Below the pieces are notes generated by a model, which was not told where the DNA came from, ran no database searches, and worked only from the letters and a program-made list of their open reading frames with translations. From positions 2,716,501 to 2,780,500 of the forward strand of contig NZ_CP110128.1 of assembly GCF_028471945.1 (NCBI RefSeq): a stretch of 64,000 nt of DNA. The letters run 5' to 3'. The DNA comes from Pseudomonas sp. WJP1 (GTDB lineage: Bacteria > Pseudomonadota > Gammaproteobacteria > Pseudomonadales > Pseudomonadaceae). A program made the position numbers and the translations under genes. Of this stretch, positions 40,511-49,730 are shown one piece after another (the first letter of the stretch is position 1; each line of letters starts with the position of its first letter).

Positions 40511-42303
40511 ATCATCTGCTGGATCTCCTGCGCCGAGGACTGGGTGCGGCCGGCCAGGCTGCGCACCTCGTCGGCCACCACGGCAAAGCCGCGGCCGGCT
40601 TCACCGGCCCGCGCCGCCTCGATGGCCGCATTGAGCGCCAGCAGGTTGGTCTGCTGGGAGATGCCCTTGATCACTTCGAGGATCTGCCCGATGTTCACGG
40701 TCTTGTCGTTGAGCACTTCGATGTTGACGCACGACGCGCTGATTTTTGCCGACAGTTCGTGCATTACATCTATGGTGCGTTGCACCACCTGGCGACCGTC
40801 CTCGGCCTGTTGCCTTGCACTGGAGGCCTGATGCGAGGCATCGGAGGCGTTGTTGGCGATTTCCTGGGCGGCAGCGCCCAACTGGTTGATCGCGGCGGCC
40901 ACGCTGGTGGTGCGGGTGGCTTGATCGTCGAAATTGCCTAGCGACGAATTGGAGGCGTCCAGCACCCGGCGCGCGCCTTGGTTGACGCCATGGGCCGCCG
41001 ACGACACTTCGCGGATCGAGTGATGGATACGCTCGACAAAACGGTTGAACGCCGTGGCCAACTGGCCGATTTCATCCCGTGACTGCACTTGCAGGCGCCG
41101 GGTCAAATCACCTTCGCCGAGCGAGATGTCCTCCATGACCCGGGTCAGCATTTGCAGCGGCCGGGTGATCCGGCGTGCCGTGTACCCGATCAGCAGCAGG
41201 CCAAGCAGGGCCGAGCCGCCACCGAGCAGCAGTTCCAGCGCAGTGCTTTGCACGCCCTGGGTATCGAGTTGCTTTTGCAGGGTGGCGACCGGTGCCAGCA
41301 ATACTTCCTGCGGCACGCCGACCAGCACACCCCAGGGCGCGGCGCCGGTAATCGGTGGCAGCGGTTCGAGGACCTTGATTTGCTGTGGGTCGACAAACAC
41401 CTTCGGCTGACCCAGGCGCAAGGCGTCCATCACCTGGGCATTGTCCATCGGTTGCCCGAGGCGGCTGATGTCCTGGCTGTTGGCGGAAATCACGCCACGG
41501 GGGCTGACGATGCTGATCTGGCCATGGCCGTCGAACAGCTGCAGCGCACTGGTCTCGCTGTTCTTTTGCAAGGCGGCGAGGTTGATGTCCAGACCGACCA
41601 CGGCGATGACCTTGCCGTTCTCCAGCAGCGGAAAGGCGACGCTGGTCACCAGTTTGCGACTGCCCGATGCCTCGTCGAAGTAGGGCTCCAGCACGCAGGC
41701 CTGGCGGGTGTCGCGGGCGCAGGTGTAGAACGCGTTGTAGGGGGCGCCGCTGGGGCCTGGTTCGGTGTTGGCCAGCAGGCCTTCATCGCCGATCACCGCT
41801 TGCAGTTCACCGGGCTTGCTTTGCACCCAATACAGGGAGAAGCGACCGGTCTCGTTGCTGCCCAGCTCAGGCTTGTTGGCGAAGCCGGCATCGGCACCGT
41901 CCAGCGCGTCGGGTTCAAAAACGACGTAAAGCCCGAGCAGGTCGGGCTTGTCGATCAGGGCCTGTTGCAGCTGGGTGCTCAGCTCCTGGCGCAGTTGTTG
42001 GCGGGTCAGATTGCCCTGGTGCTGGAGTTGCCTGAGGTACAGCAAATACCGCGACAATCCCTGGCCGAATTCGTGGGTCTGCATGAAGGTGCGTTGCACT
42101 TGCATGGCCTGCACTTTACCCAGGGCCTGCATGTGTTCCCTGGCCGCGTCGGCGAGCATGTCGCTGCTGGCCCGGGCCACTTGCTGGCTGCTCTTGTGCG
42201 TCTGGTAAAGCGACAGGCCCATCAGCAAGCCCACCACCAACACCAGGCAGAGGCCGGCGAGCAGGGTGATCTTGCTCTGGATCGTGAGGAATCTTCTGTG
42301 CAT
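40177..42303 (-). CDS. Methyl-accepting chemotaxis protein with Cache-type sensor
   Basis: A 708-residue chemoreceptor: N-terminal helix (TLLAGLCLVLVVGLLMGLSL), a periplasmic ~330-residue ligand domain of dCache type (LYVVFEPDALDGADAGFANK, FPLLENGKVIAVVGLDINLA), second helix (LLLGGGSALLGLLLIGYTA), HAMP, then the signalling tip with EVIKGISQQTNLLALNAAIE and AARAGEAGRGFAVVADEVRS. The ATG at 42303 opens on the signal-anchor; the frame further upstream is not used. The ligand cannot be deduced; related Cache receptors bind amino acids or amines. A second, truncated copy of its 3' end lies at 35062-35396. Confidence 0.9.
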   Translation of the reverse strand: MHRRFLTIQSKITLLAGLCLVLVVGLLMGLSLYQTHKSSQQVARASSDMLADAAREHMQALGKVQAMQVQRTFMQTHEFGQGLSRYLLYLRQLQHQGNLTRQQLRQELSTQLQQALIDKPDLLGLYVVFEPDALDGADAGFANKPELGSNETGRFSLYWVQSKPGELQAVIGDEGLLANTEPGPSGAPYNAFYTCARDTRQACVLEPYFDEASGSRKLVTSVAFPLLENGKVIAVVGLDINLAALQKNSETSALQLFDGHGQISIVSPRGVISANSQDISRLGQPMDNAQVMDALRLGQPKVFVDPQQIKVLEPLPPITGAAPWGVLVGVPQEVLLAPVATLQKQLDTQGVQSTALELLLGGGSALLGLLLIGYTARRITRPLQMLTRVMEDISLGEGDLTRRLQVQSRDEIGQLATAFNRFVERIHHSIREVSSAAHGVNQGARRVLDASNSSLGNFDDQATRTTSVAAAINQLGAAAQEIANNASDASHQASSARQQAEDGRQVVQRTIDVMHELSAKISASCVNIEVLNDKTVNIGQILEVIKGISQQTNLLALNAAIEAARAGEAGRGFAVVADEVRSLAGRTQSSAQEIQQMIEELQVGARDSVTTMTESQQHSEESVTIANLAGSRLSSVTQRIGEIDNVNQSVAAATEEQTAVVEALNVDITQINALNQQGVENLQATLRACTELEQQAARLNQLVGSFRI

Positions 42304-42356
42304 GGGAAAGGCCTTTTTCCACGGGGGCAGCGGATGCGCCACTGCCCCGGCATGAC

Positions 42357-43679
42357 TTAGAAAGAGCTGGCGAAAATCAGCTGGCTGTAGAGGTTCTTGT
42401 CGTTGTTGCCCAACTGCGTACCGCCCTGGTCGGCGCTCTTGTCCGGCTGGAACAGACCAACCAGCGGCATCACCGTGATGTGGTCGTTGAGGTGCCATTC
42501 GGCGTACAGGTCGACTTCGTGGCCATCAGTGTTGCCCAGGTCGCGGTCGATAGTGTCGAAGTTGAAGTACATCGCGCCGACGGTCAGGTTCTCCAGTGGC
42601 GAGACGGTGAACTTGAGTTGCTGGATGCGCGAGTTGGTGTTGAACGGGCCGGCGTAGTTGCCCGCCACTTCACCCTGGAACCAGGTACCGAAACCACGGC
42701 TGAACCCGTAGAACAGGGTGTCGTAGCCTTCCGAGAAACGGCTGTAGCGGTAGCCGGCATACGGCGTCCATGGCGCCTCGGAGAAGGTCCAGCCGGCTTC
42801 CAGGTACCAGGCGTCTTCGGTGGCCGTGTGGGGTTTGTCCTGCTTGGCGTATTCGCCGGAGAGGAACAGGTCCTTGACCCCGGCGTTGCCGGTCGCGCGC
42901 AGGCTGTAGGTCTTCATGCCATCGCGTTCGAGTTGCGCGGGGGAGGCGAACTCCTCATCGACGTCCTTGGTGTCGATGTAGGTCAGGCCGACGGTCCCGG
43001 CCTCGGCCACGTGTTCCAGGGTACCGACGTACATTTCAGTCTTGGCCTGGGCGCGGTTGTTGGATTTCAACCACATCAGGTCGCTGCGCCAGCCCTCCTT
43101 GCCGCCGATACGCAACACCGCGGTTTCGTCGAAGGCCTTGCGCGCCGCCAGCCAGTAGGCGCCACCGCGGTTGAACTCGCCGTCGGCCAGGCCTTTGCCC
43201 AGGTTCAGTGCGTCGCCGTTGATCAGGAAGCCGTCGCCGACCACGATGTTCTGGCGGCCGAAAGACAGGTCGATGCCGTCGGCACCCAGCACCGGAAACA
43301 GATCGCTCGAGCGCCAGCCGAGGTAGGCGTCTTCGAACTTGGTGGTGCGTTCCGAACCGTCGGTGAAGCCGGCGGCGTCACCGTCACCCCAAGTGCCGGA
43401 GCTGAGCATGTTCGCCGCGCCGTAGGCGGTGCCGACCCCCGCCAGGCCCTGGTCGAAGCTCAGGCCGTACTTGATGTAGCCCTCGCGCCACGAAGACGAA
43501 CCTTCGTCGAGACGACCCGACAGGGCGTAGTTTTCCTGGCTGTGGAACACGCCGAAAACCGCTTCCAGGGTGGCGTTCAGATGACTGTCGTCACTGGCGT
43601 AGAGTTCGTAGGCGCTCGCCTGGCCGGCACTGATCATCAACGCCAGCGTAGAGAGGCGAAGCAAGGGGGACTTGAGCAT
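42357..43679 (-). CDS. Outer-membrane beta-barrel porin (alginate-export-like)
   Basis: A 440-residue protein with a Sec signal (LLRLSTLALMISAGQASA) and alternating beta strands ending in a C-terminal aromatic residue (LIFASSF), the insertion signal of outer-membrane barrels. YAGYRYSRFSEGYDTLFYGF and GFGTWFQGEVAGNYAGPFNT recall the alginate-export/AlgE-like porins of Pseudomonas. The solute is unknown. The ATG at 43679 is chosen because it starts the signal peptide; the frame upstream is untranslated. It lies 53 bases upstream of the chemoreceptor gene and may be co-transcribed. Confidence 0.8.
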   Translation of the reverse strand: MLKSPLLRLSTLALMISAGQASAYELYASDDSHLNATLEAVFGVFHSQENYALSGRLDEGSSSWREGYIKYGLSFDQGLAGVGTAYGAANMLSSGTWGDGDAAGFTDGSERTTKFEDAYLGWRSSDLFPVLGADGIDLSFGRQNIVVGDGFLINGDALNLGKGLADGEFNRGGAYWLAARKAFDETAVLRIGGKEGWRSDLMWLKSNNRAQAKTEMYVGTLEHVAEAGTVGLTYIDTKDVDEEFASPAQLERDGMKTYSLRATGNAGVKDLFLSGEYAKQDKPHTATEDAWYLEAGWTFSEAPWTPYAGYRYSRFSEGYDTLFYGFSRGFGTWFQGEVAGNYAGPFNTNSRIQQLKFTVSPLENLTVGAMYFNFDTIDRDLGNTDGHEVDLYAEWHLNDHITVMPLVGLFQPDKSADQGGTQLGNNDKNLYSQLIFASSF

Positions 43680-43877
43680 GGTGTGGCATCCGTTCTTGTT
43701 CTTGAGCGCAGGGTTGCGGTCGCTCCAGATACTAATGCCGGGATTTTTTGCGCCTTGTTGCCTCGGTGCCAAAGAGTTGGTTGTGCTTGCCAGATTGCAT
43801 GGCAGGGTGACAGTGCACACATGGGTGCACTGGTTGAGAAGGGAGTTTTTCTGACTAGAAAGAGAGGTAGCAGAACA

Positions 43878-44594
43878 CTATCGAATTCTTCTCAGGTTCA
43901 TGGCTTTCAACTTCCTGAGCATGCCCATGACATCGCGCAGGACAGGCGTCCTGTCGAACAGGGACAGCGCATGCAAGTCAGTGCGAGAGGGTCTCTGATA
44001 GCCCAGGTTCCAGGTGAAATAGTAGGCCTGAACATCTTTGTTCGAATGAATGAGCGTATTGAGGGCGGCGTCATAGTGCATCGGCCCGCCGTCAGGATGC
44101 CCTGGCGGGCGCTCCAGGATCTGCAGCAGGAAATCGCGCAACCGGGTAATGCATTTGCCGTTTACCGCATAGAAATGCGACAGGTGTATGGGCTGGTCGA
44201 CCGCTTTCCAGGTGGGCGAGCTTGAGTCGCCTTCGAACGGATGGCCAAAGTAGGCGATGTCCCACTCCATGCCTTCCAGGGACTCGATGGCCTGTTTGCC
44301 ATATTCGGGAATGCGCCTGGAAAACTGTATGTCATCCTCCAGGATCAGGATGTTTTTGACATTCAGGCGGATCGCTTCTTCCAGGATCCCCAGGTGACTC
44401 ATGAAGCAGCCCCTGGCCCCGAGGCTCGGGAAGCCATTGTCCTCACTGGGCGTTACAGCCGGGAAAAAGCTGACTTTTTCATGATCAAAGGGAAAACCGT
44501 TGCGCGCGAATTCTTGTACCGTTTCTACGCGGCGATCCTTTCTTGACACAATATTGACGATTCTTGTTCGATCAAAATAGTCGGTCACATTCAT
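43878..44594 (-). CDS. Glycosyltransferase family 25 (LPS-type)
   Basis: A 238-residue GT25 protein: TRIVNIVSRKDRRVETVQEF, GARGCFMSHLGILEEAIRLN, ILILEDDIQFSRRI (the EDD metal site) and WDIAYFGHPF, HLSHFYAVNGKCITRL. GT25 enzymes transfer sugars (often galactose) to lipooligosaccharide. The gene is alone, far from the polysaccharide cluster, and divergent from the cytochrome c gene. Confidence 0.85.
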   Translation of the reverse strand: MNVTDYFDRTRIVNIVSRKDRRVETVQEFARNGFPFDHEKVSFFPAVTPSEDNGFPSLGARGCFMSHLGILEEAIRLNVKNILILEDDIQFSRRIPEYGKQAIESLEGMEWDIAYFGHPFEGDSSSPTWKAVDQPIHLSHFYAVNGKCITRLRDFLLQILERPPGHPDGGPMHYDAALNTLIHSNKDVQAYYFTWNLGYQRPSRTDLHALSLFDRTPVLRDVMGMLRKLKAMNLRRIR

Positions 44595-44695
44595 CCAGCA
44601 GTTCCTCAGCGCAGGTGATCAGGGCGGCTGGATTGCAGTATAGGCAGAACTTTGGATCAAGCCTGGCTATCGCTGACCGCGCCCGCGCAGCAGTT

Positions 44696-44732
44696 TGGCA
44701 GAACCGCCAACACAACTGGCACGCAGGGCAAA
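44696..44732 (+). promoter_or_regulatory. Tandem FeaR-like operator upstream of the cytochrome/aldehyde dehydrogenase operon
   Basis: TGGCA at 44696-44700 and again at 44717-44721, exactly 21 bp apart; each is followed 8 bases later by AAC and AAA respectively, matching the E. coli FeaR consensus TGNCA-N8-AAA. The sequence TGGCAcGCAGGGCAA is shared with the amine dehydrogenase promoter (TGGCAgGCAGGGCAA). It lies about 120-155 bases before the cytochrome ATG. Confidence 0.7.
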
Positions 44733-44852
44733 ACCTGCGTGCCACCGACCACCGACAATCCCCCTCAACCTGCCGAAGCACCAAAGCCTCGGCACTTTCA
44801 GTGTTGGCGTTCGCCTTGATTGCGAACGCGCGGATTTTCAAGGTCGTTTGCC

Positions 44853-45242
44853 ATGTTCACCACCCTGCGTTTGTCCCTGGTTGCTGTGTTGTCCGTCACT
44901 CTGGCGCAGGCCGCCGTCGCTGCCGACTGCGCACCGCAGCAGCAACGTGGCGCCGAACTGTTCGCCAATGAGTGCGGGGTCTGCCATGCGGTGAGCAAAG
45001 GCACGACGGGCATGATGGGGCCGAACCTGGCAGGTGTGGTGGGGCGCAAGTCCGGCTCTCTGGAAGGCTTCAACTACTCGCAAGCCATGCGCAACAAGAA
45101 CATCGACTGGCAAGCCGAGAACATCGCGCAACTGATCACGCAACCCCAGGCCTATGTGCCTGGCACCTACATGCCCTACATGGGCATGGCCTCGGCAGAT
45201 GATCGCCAGGCGGTGGTGTGCTTCCTCAAAGAACAACACTAA
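44853..45242 (+). CDS. Class I periplasmic cytochrome c
   Basis: A 129-residue cytochrome with a Sec signal (LSLVAVLSVTLAQAAVA), the haem site CGVCH in FANECGVCHAVSKG, GPNLAGVVGRKSG and the axial Met in YVPGTYMPYMGM. This is the c-550/c2 type. It is 50 bases upstream of the aldehyde dehydrogenase and under a FeaR-type operator shared with the amine dehydrogenase operon, so it is a likely electron acceptor for the TTQ dehydrogenase. ATG 44853 begins the signal peptide. Confidence 0.88.
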   Translation: MFTTLRLSLVAVLSVTLAQAAVAADCAPQQQRGAELFANECGVCHAVSKGTTGMMGPNLAGVVGRKSGSLEGFNYSQAMRNKNIDWQAENIAQLITQPQAYVPGTYMPYMGMASADDRQAVVCFLKEQH

Positions 45243-45292
45243 TTGACGCTTTCGCCGGCCCGCCGGCTCGTCCATCTAATGAAAGGTGATTT

Positions 45293-46783
45293 ATGAGCAA
45301 CGTTGAAATCCTGCCGCAGGTTGCTGCATTCCTCGATCGCCAACACGGCTGCTTTATCGATGGCCAGTGGGTGTTTGCCGAAGGCCAACACATTGCCGTG
45401 GTCAACCCGGCCACCGGGCAAACCCTGTGCGAAACCCTCGACGCGCCCCTGGAAATCGTCGAGCGCGCCGTGCAATCGTCGCACCAGGCTTTCAAGTCCG
45501 GCGTGTGGTCGGGCCTGCGCCCAGCGGACCGTGAGCGCATCCTGCTGAACTTCACCCGCCTGGTGGAAGAGCATGCCGAAGAGCTGGCGCAGCTGGAAAC
45601 CCTGAGCCAGGGCAAGTCGATCAACATGGCCCGCGCGCTGGACCTGAACGCCACCGTGGAATTCATGCGCTACATGTCCGGCTGGGCAACCAAGATCGAA
45701 GGTCAGACCTTCGACGTGTCGATCCCGCTGCCGCCGGGTGCCAAGTTCACGGCGTTCACCAAGCGTGAGCCGGTGGGCGTCGTGGTCGGCATCGTGCCGT
45801 GGAACTTCCCGCTGCTGATCGCCGCCTGGAAACTGATGCCGGCGCTCGCCACCGGTTGCACGGTGATCATCAAGCCGGCGATGGAAACCCCATTGACCGC
45901 CATGCGCCTGGCCGAACTGGCCCTCGAAGCGGGCATTCCGGCCGGTGTGTTCAACGTGGTGACCGGTGGCGGTGCCTCGGTCGGCGGCGTGCTGACTGCG
46001 CACCCGCTGGTGAGCAAAGTGTCGTTCACTGGCTCCACCGCCGTGGGCAAGAGCGTCGGTGTGGCGTGTATGGAAAACATGACGCGCTTCTCCCTGGAGC
46101 TGGGCGGTAAGAACCCGATGATCGTGCTCGCCGATGCCGACATCGAAAAAGCCGTGCAGGGTGCGATCCTCGGCGGCCTGCTGAACAATGGCCAGGTGTG
46201 CGCGGCGGCTTCGCGCTTCTACGTGCATCGCTCGATCCACGACAAATTCGTCGAGGCCCTGGCCGCAGCGGTCTCGGCGATGCCGATTGGTGCGGGCATG
46301 AACTGCGCGGCGGCGATCAACCCGCTGGTGTCGCGCAAGCAGCAGCAGAGCGTGCTCAAGCATATCGAGCTGGCCCGCCAGGAAGGTGCACGAGTAGTGG
46401 CTGGCGGCGAGTTGCTGGAAGGCGAGGGTTTCTTTGTCCAGCCGACCATCCTCGCCGACATCGACCACAGCATGGCCATTGCGCGCGAAGAGGTGTTCGG
46501 CCCGGTGCTGGGTGTGATGCCGTTTGACGATGAAGACGCGGTTATCGCGCTGGCCAACGACAACCGTTACGGTTTGGCTGCCAGCCTGTGGACCAACGAT
46601 CTGGGCAAGGCGATGAACCTGGTGCCGCGCATCGAAGCGGGTACGGTTTGGGTCAACGCCCATGTATTGCTTGACCCGGCGATGCCGTTTGGTGGCGTCA
46701 AGCAGTCGGGTATGGGGCGTGAGTTTGGTCGTGCGGTGATTGAGGCCTATACCGAGCTCAAGTCGGTGTGTATCGCTCACTGA
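45293..46783 (+). CDS. Aldehyde dehydrogenase, phenylacetaldehyde type (FeaB/StyD-like)
   Basis: A 496-residue NAD-dependent aldehyde dehydrogenase. Landmarks are GIVPWNFPLLIAAWKLMPAL, FTGSTAVGKSVG (NAD site), the catalytic Glu in SLELGGKNP and Cys in NNGQVCAAASRFYV (about residue 302), and VFGPVLGVMPFDDEDA. The overall pattern is like phenylacetaldehyde dehydrogenases. Given the FeaR-type operator and an aromatic amine dehydrogenase elsewhere in the window, it would oxidise the arylacetaldehyde product (phenylacetaldehyde, hydroxyphenylacetaldehyde or indoleacetaldehyde) to the acid. Specificity is inferred. Confidence 0.88.
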   Translation: MSNVEILPQVAAFLDRQHGCFIDGQWVFAEGQHIAVVNPATGQTLCETLDAPLEIVERAVQSSHQAFKSGVWSGLRPADRERILLNFTRLVEEHAEELAQLETLSQGKSINMARALDLNATVEFMRYMSGWATKIEGQTFDVSIPLPPGAKFTAFTKREPVGVVVGIVPWNFPLLIAAWKLMPALATGCTVIIKPAMETPLTAMRLAELALEAGIPAGVFNVVTGGGASVGGVLTAHPLVSKVSFTGSTAVGKSVGVACMENMTRFSLELGGKNPMIVLADADIEKAVQGAILGGLLNNGQVCAAASRFYVHRSIHDKFVEALAAAVSAMPIGAGMNCAAAINPLVSRKQQQSVLKHIELARQEGARVVAGGELLEGEGFFVQPTILADIDHSMAIAREEVFGPVLGVMPFDDEDAVIALANDNRYGLAASLWTNDLGKAMNLVPRIEAGTVWVNAHVLLDPAMPFGGVKQSGMGREFGRAVIEAYTELKSVCIAH

Positions 46784-46839
46784 TGAACCTGGTTGAGGTT
46801 TTACCGAGTACATATCCATTGCTGCGGTAACGGCTACTT

Positions 46840-47100
46840 AGGGTTTCGCCCTTACGGCGACTCACTTTTTCAAACGCCAAAAAGTAAGCAAAAGGCTTTG
46901 CCCCACCACTCGGTGCCTCGCTAAGGCTCGGCATGCCCTCACTCCGGCATTGCTCCGTGGGTCGCCGCGATGGGCCATCCCTGGCCCAGCGCGGCTAAAC
47001 CGGCGTCCTGCCGGTTTCCCCACTGCGCAATGCCTGCGTTCGGCCATCGTGGTTAACGGGGCACCCAGATCAAAAGCCAAAGCGAGGCGGCCTGACAGCC
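46840..47100. repeat. Dispersed Pseudomonas intergenic element
   Basis: Contains GGGTTTCGCCCTTACGGCGA, CAAACGCCAAAAAGTAAGCA and CGCTAAGGCTCGGCATGCCC, sequence that I recognise as a common intergenic repeat in fluorescent pseudomonads. It includes short inverted repeats (GGTTTCGCC/GGCGA; ACCGGC...GCCGGT). Short reading frames in it are not believed to be genes. Confidence 0.55.
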
Positions 47101-47129
47101 GACCTGACTTTTACGGCTGTACCTGATTC

Positions 47130-47233
47130 CCTGTGGGAGCCAGCCTGCTGGCGATGGACGTCAACGATAACGCGGCCTGTCTGGATGAACACGTTGCCTG
47201 GGATTCCATCGCGAGCATGCTCGCTCCTACAGT
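47130..47233. repeat. REP-type inverted repeat pair
   Basis: Units CTGTGGGAGCCAGCCTGCTG and the inverted CGCGAGCATGCTCGCTCCTA face each other and end at the stop of the convergent channel gene. With the element before it, it fills the 450-base gap after the aldehyde dehydrogenase. Confidence 0.75.
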
Positions 47234-47235
47234 GG

Positions 47236-49647
47236 TCACGCTGCTGGCGGCGGTTTCGCCAGTTCTATCCCCGCAGCACCCAGCCGCTTGAGAATCTCGA
47301 ACAGCAGCTCGCTCTTGATCGCGGTAACCATACGCGGGCTGTTGACGTAGCCGGTGACGGTCAGGGTAATGCCTTCGGGCTTGAGCTGGCTGAAGCGCAC
47401 CACCGGCGCCGGCTTTTCCAGAATGGTCTCGTGCTCGCTGAAGGTGTCGTACAGCAGGCCGCGTACTTGTTCGGGGTCGATGTCCAGCGGGAACATCAGT
47501 TCAAGGGTCGCCACCCCTTGGGCGCTGCCGCCGAGGGTGACGTTGCGCAGGTTCTGCGAGATCAATTGCGAGTTGGGCACGATCACGATCGAGCGGTCGG
47601 CCAGCTGTATTTCGGTGGCTCGCACGTTGATCCGGCGGATGTCGCCTTCGACCCCGCTGATGCTGATCAGGTCGCCGACTTTCACCGGGCGTTCGGTCAA
47701 CAGGATGATGCCGGAGACGAAGTTCTTGACGATTTCCTGCAGGCCGAAGCCGATGCCCACCGACAGGGCGCTGACGATCCAGGCCAGGTTGGTCCACTGC
47801 ACCCCCAGCGATGACAGGGTCAGCAGGAGCACCAGGGCATAGCCGATGTTGGAAAACAGCGTGCTCAGCGAGGCGCACATGCCGGGGTCCATTTCGGTTT
47901 TCGGCAGGAACTCGTTGTCCAGCCAGCGTCGCAGCGAACGGATCAGGTAGAGGCCGATGACCACGGCGAGCACAGCATGCAACAGGTTGGCCGGGACGAT
48001 GTTGAGTTTGCGCAGGCCGTCGCCGCCGAGCATGGCGAGGATGTTGGTGGCCAGTTGTCCGAGTGTCGAGCCGATCCCGCCCACCATCAGGGTGATCAGC
48101 GCGATCAGCAGCAACGTGGCGCGTCCGGCACCGGACAGGATGACCGAAATCTGTTCCAGCCGCGTATCGCCGATGCCCAGCAACTGTTTGAGGGTCTTGC
48201 CGGTGGAGTGGCGGGGGGAAAACAGGTGTTCGCAGCCGTCTCTGAACAGCTGGGTCAGCAAGTAGAAGCCGGCGAATATGATGAAAAACCAGACCAGTTC
48301 GTAAGTGATGAAGCGTGACAGCGATATGTAGCCGGTGAGCAAGGCCAGGAGTGAAACCACGATCGCAATGCTGGCGAACGTATAAATCACCCCGGCCAAG
48401 GTCCGGCCAGCTTCGGGGGCGATGCCCGCCGAGACCATGTCCCGGCGGGTTTTGTTGACCCGCAACAGCAGCATGGCAATCATTGCCGAGACGATCAACG
48501 CGACCATTCCGCGGACGGAGATCACCAGCCCCGGGCTCATGCCGGTGACATTGGTGATCTGCGCCAGTGACACCAGCACCAGCAGTGCCCAGGCCAGGCG
48601 TGTGGGGTAGGGCTTGATCGCCAGGGCGAGCGGATCGGCAAGGGCTGGCAGGCGCCATGATGGGTGTTGAGTGGACAGCAGCGCTCGGCTCAGGCCGGTG
48701 ATCAGCACGCAGGTGTAGACGATCTTTTCGAAGTCCTGGGAAAACCCGATGAGTTGCGGCGTCAGGGGCAGCTCTCGGGTGATGGTAAAAAACAGTAATT
48801 GCAGGGCAATCCAGGCGGACAGGATCGTGGCCACCACCGAGGCCAGCGCCAGGGCGCTGCGTCGCAGGCGACCTTCGGGCATTCGGTGAATGCACAACCA
48901 GGTCAGCCCGCGCTCGGCGACTCGACGACCGAAGATCCAGAAAACCAGGGCCATGGTGAGCAACAAACTGGTCACCAGGCGTTCACCCGGCCGCCAGGTG
49001 GCGGCAAGTGTGGTGCGGATCTGTTCGATGAACGCGTTGAATTTTTGCCGGTCATCCACTGGCGGGTTGAACAACGTTGTCCAGAACCACGGATTGAGCA
49101 CGCTGCGCGTCTGCTGGGTCACTTCGGTTTCCAGCAGGTTGCGGCGGATGGCGGCAATCTGGGTCAGCAGTTCGGTGGCGCTGGCCTTTAAGGTTGCCAG
49201 GGTCGTCAGCCTGGAGTCGACACGGTTCTTTTGCTCGGTGAGGGCTGTCCTCTGGCTGGCAATTTCGGATTTCTCGGGCCCGGCATCGGCCAAGGGCGTA
49301 GGTCCCAGTACCCCCAGCTGTGCCTGCAACTGTGCCTGTTCGGGCATTAACAGCGCCGTGAGCCGGTCAACTTCGCGGACAAGGGCCTGGACCAGATCCT
49401 GCGGGCCTTCCAGTTGACTGTAGTTGGTGGCCAGGGACACCTGCTGTTTGAGACTGCCGAGTTGGCCCATCAGCGCGTCCAGGTCACTTTCGGAAACGCT
49501 GGCGGATGCAGGCGTAGCTGGTGCGGAAGGGGGGTCGAGCGGTGGCGCCGCCGACAGCATCCCGACGTTCGGACCGAATAGAAAAGCGATGAGAATCACG
49601 AGGCTCAAGGCATGGCGCATCGGAGTGCTCGACTGGTTGTGTGTCAC
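47236..49647 (-). CDS. Large mechanosensitive channel, MscS superfamily with DUF3772-type periplasmic domain
   Basis: An 803-residue inner-membrane protein. A signal sequence (ALSLVILIAFLFGPNVGMLS) is followed by a coiled, periplasmic N-terminal domain of DUF3772 type (to about 215), some ten transmembrane helices, and the MscS pore/beta domain: VGIGFGLQEIVKNFVSGIIL, RPVKVGDLISISGVEGDIRR and the VPNSQLISQNLRN segment. It would open under membrane tension. The start is ATG 49647 or 49620 (MRHALSL); the latter fits a shorter signal peptide. Confidence 0.88.
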   Translation of the reverse strand: MTHNQSSTPMRHALSLVILIAFLFGPNVGMLSAAPPLDPPSAPATPASASVSESDLDALMGQLGSLKQQVSLATNYSQLEGPQDLVQALVREVDRLTALLMPEQAQLQAQLGVLGPTPLADAGPEKSEIASQRTALTEQKNRVDSRLTTLATLKASATELLTQIAAIRRNLLETEVTQQTRSVLNPWFWTTLFNPPVDDRQKFNAFIEQIRTTLAATWRPGERLVTSLLLTMALVFWIFGRRVAERGLTWLCIHRMPEGRLRRSALALASVVATILSAWIALQLLFFTITRELPLTPQLIGFSQDFEKIVYTCVLITGLSRALLSTQHPSWRLPALADPLALAIKPYPTRLAWALLVLVSLAQITNVTGMSPGLVISVRGMVALIVSAMIAMLLLRVNKTRRDMVSAGIAPEAGRTLAGVIYTFASIAIVVSLLALLTGYISLSRFITYELVWFFIIFAGFYLLTQLFRDGCEHLFSPRHSTGKTLKQLLGIGDTRLEQISVILSGAGRATLLLIALITLMVGGIGSTLGQLATNILAMLGGDGLRKLNIVPANLLHAVLAVVIGLYLIRSLRRWLDNEFLPKTEMDPGMCASLSTLFSNIGYALVLLLTLSSLGVQWTNLAWIVSALSVGIGFGLQEIVKNFVSGIILLTERPVKVGDLISISGVEGDIRRINVRATEIQLADRSIVIVPNSQLISQNLRNVTLGGSAQGVATLELMFPLDIDPEQVRGLLYDTFSEHETILEKPAPVVRFSQLKPEGITLTVTGYVNSPRMVTAIKSELLFEILKRLGAAGIELAKPPPAA

Positions 49648-49730
49648 TCAGCCTATGAGGTTAGGTCATGACTCACGTTATCGAGGCTTTTTTGGACGGA
49701 TGTGCAACGGTGCTGTAGACGTCGGATCGT

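Noticed and set aside
44711..44735. Possible sigma-54 promoter (CTGGCACGCAGGGCAA)
   Set aside because: The GG-to-GC distance is 10 instead of 12 bases (-24/-12 type), and the same sequence occurs as part of a 21-bp tandem repeat that fits a FeaR-type operator better.
46862..47080. 72-codon minus-strand frame after the aldehyde dehydrogenase
   Set aside because: It lies within a common intergenic repeat that gives spurious frames in many pseudomonads.
15755..47233. CRISPR array from recurring short repeats
   Set aside because: The repeats are REP inverted pairs scattered over 30 kb at transcript ends, not regularly spaced direct repeats with unique spacers, and no cas genes are present.
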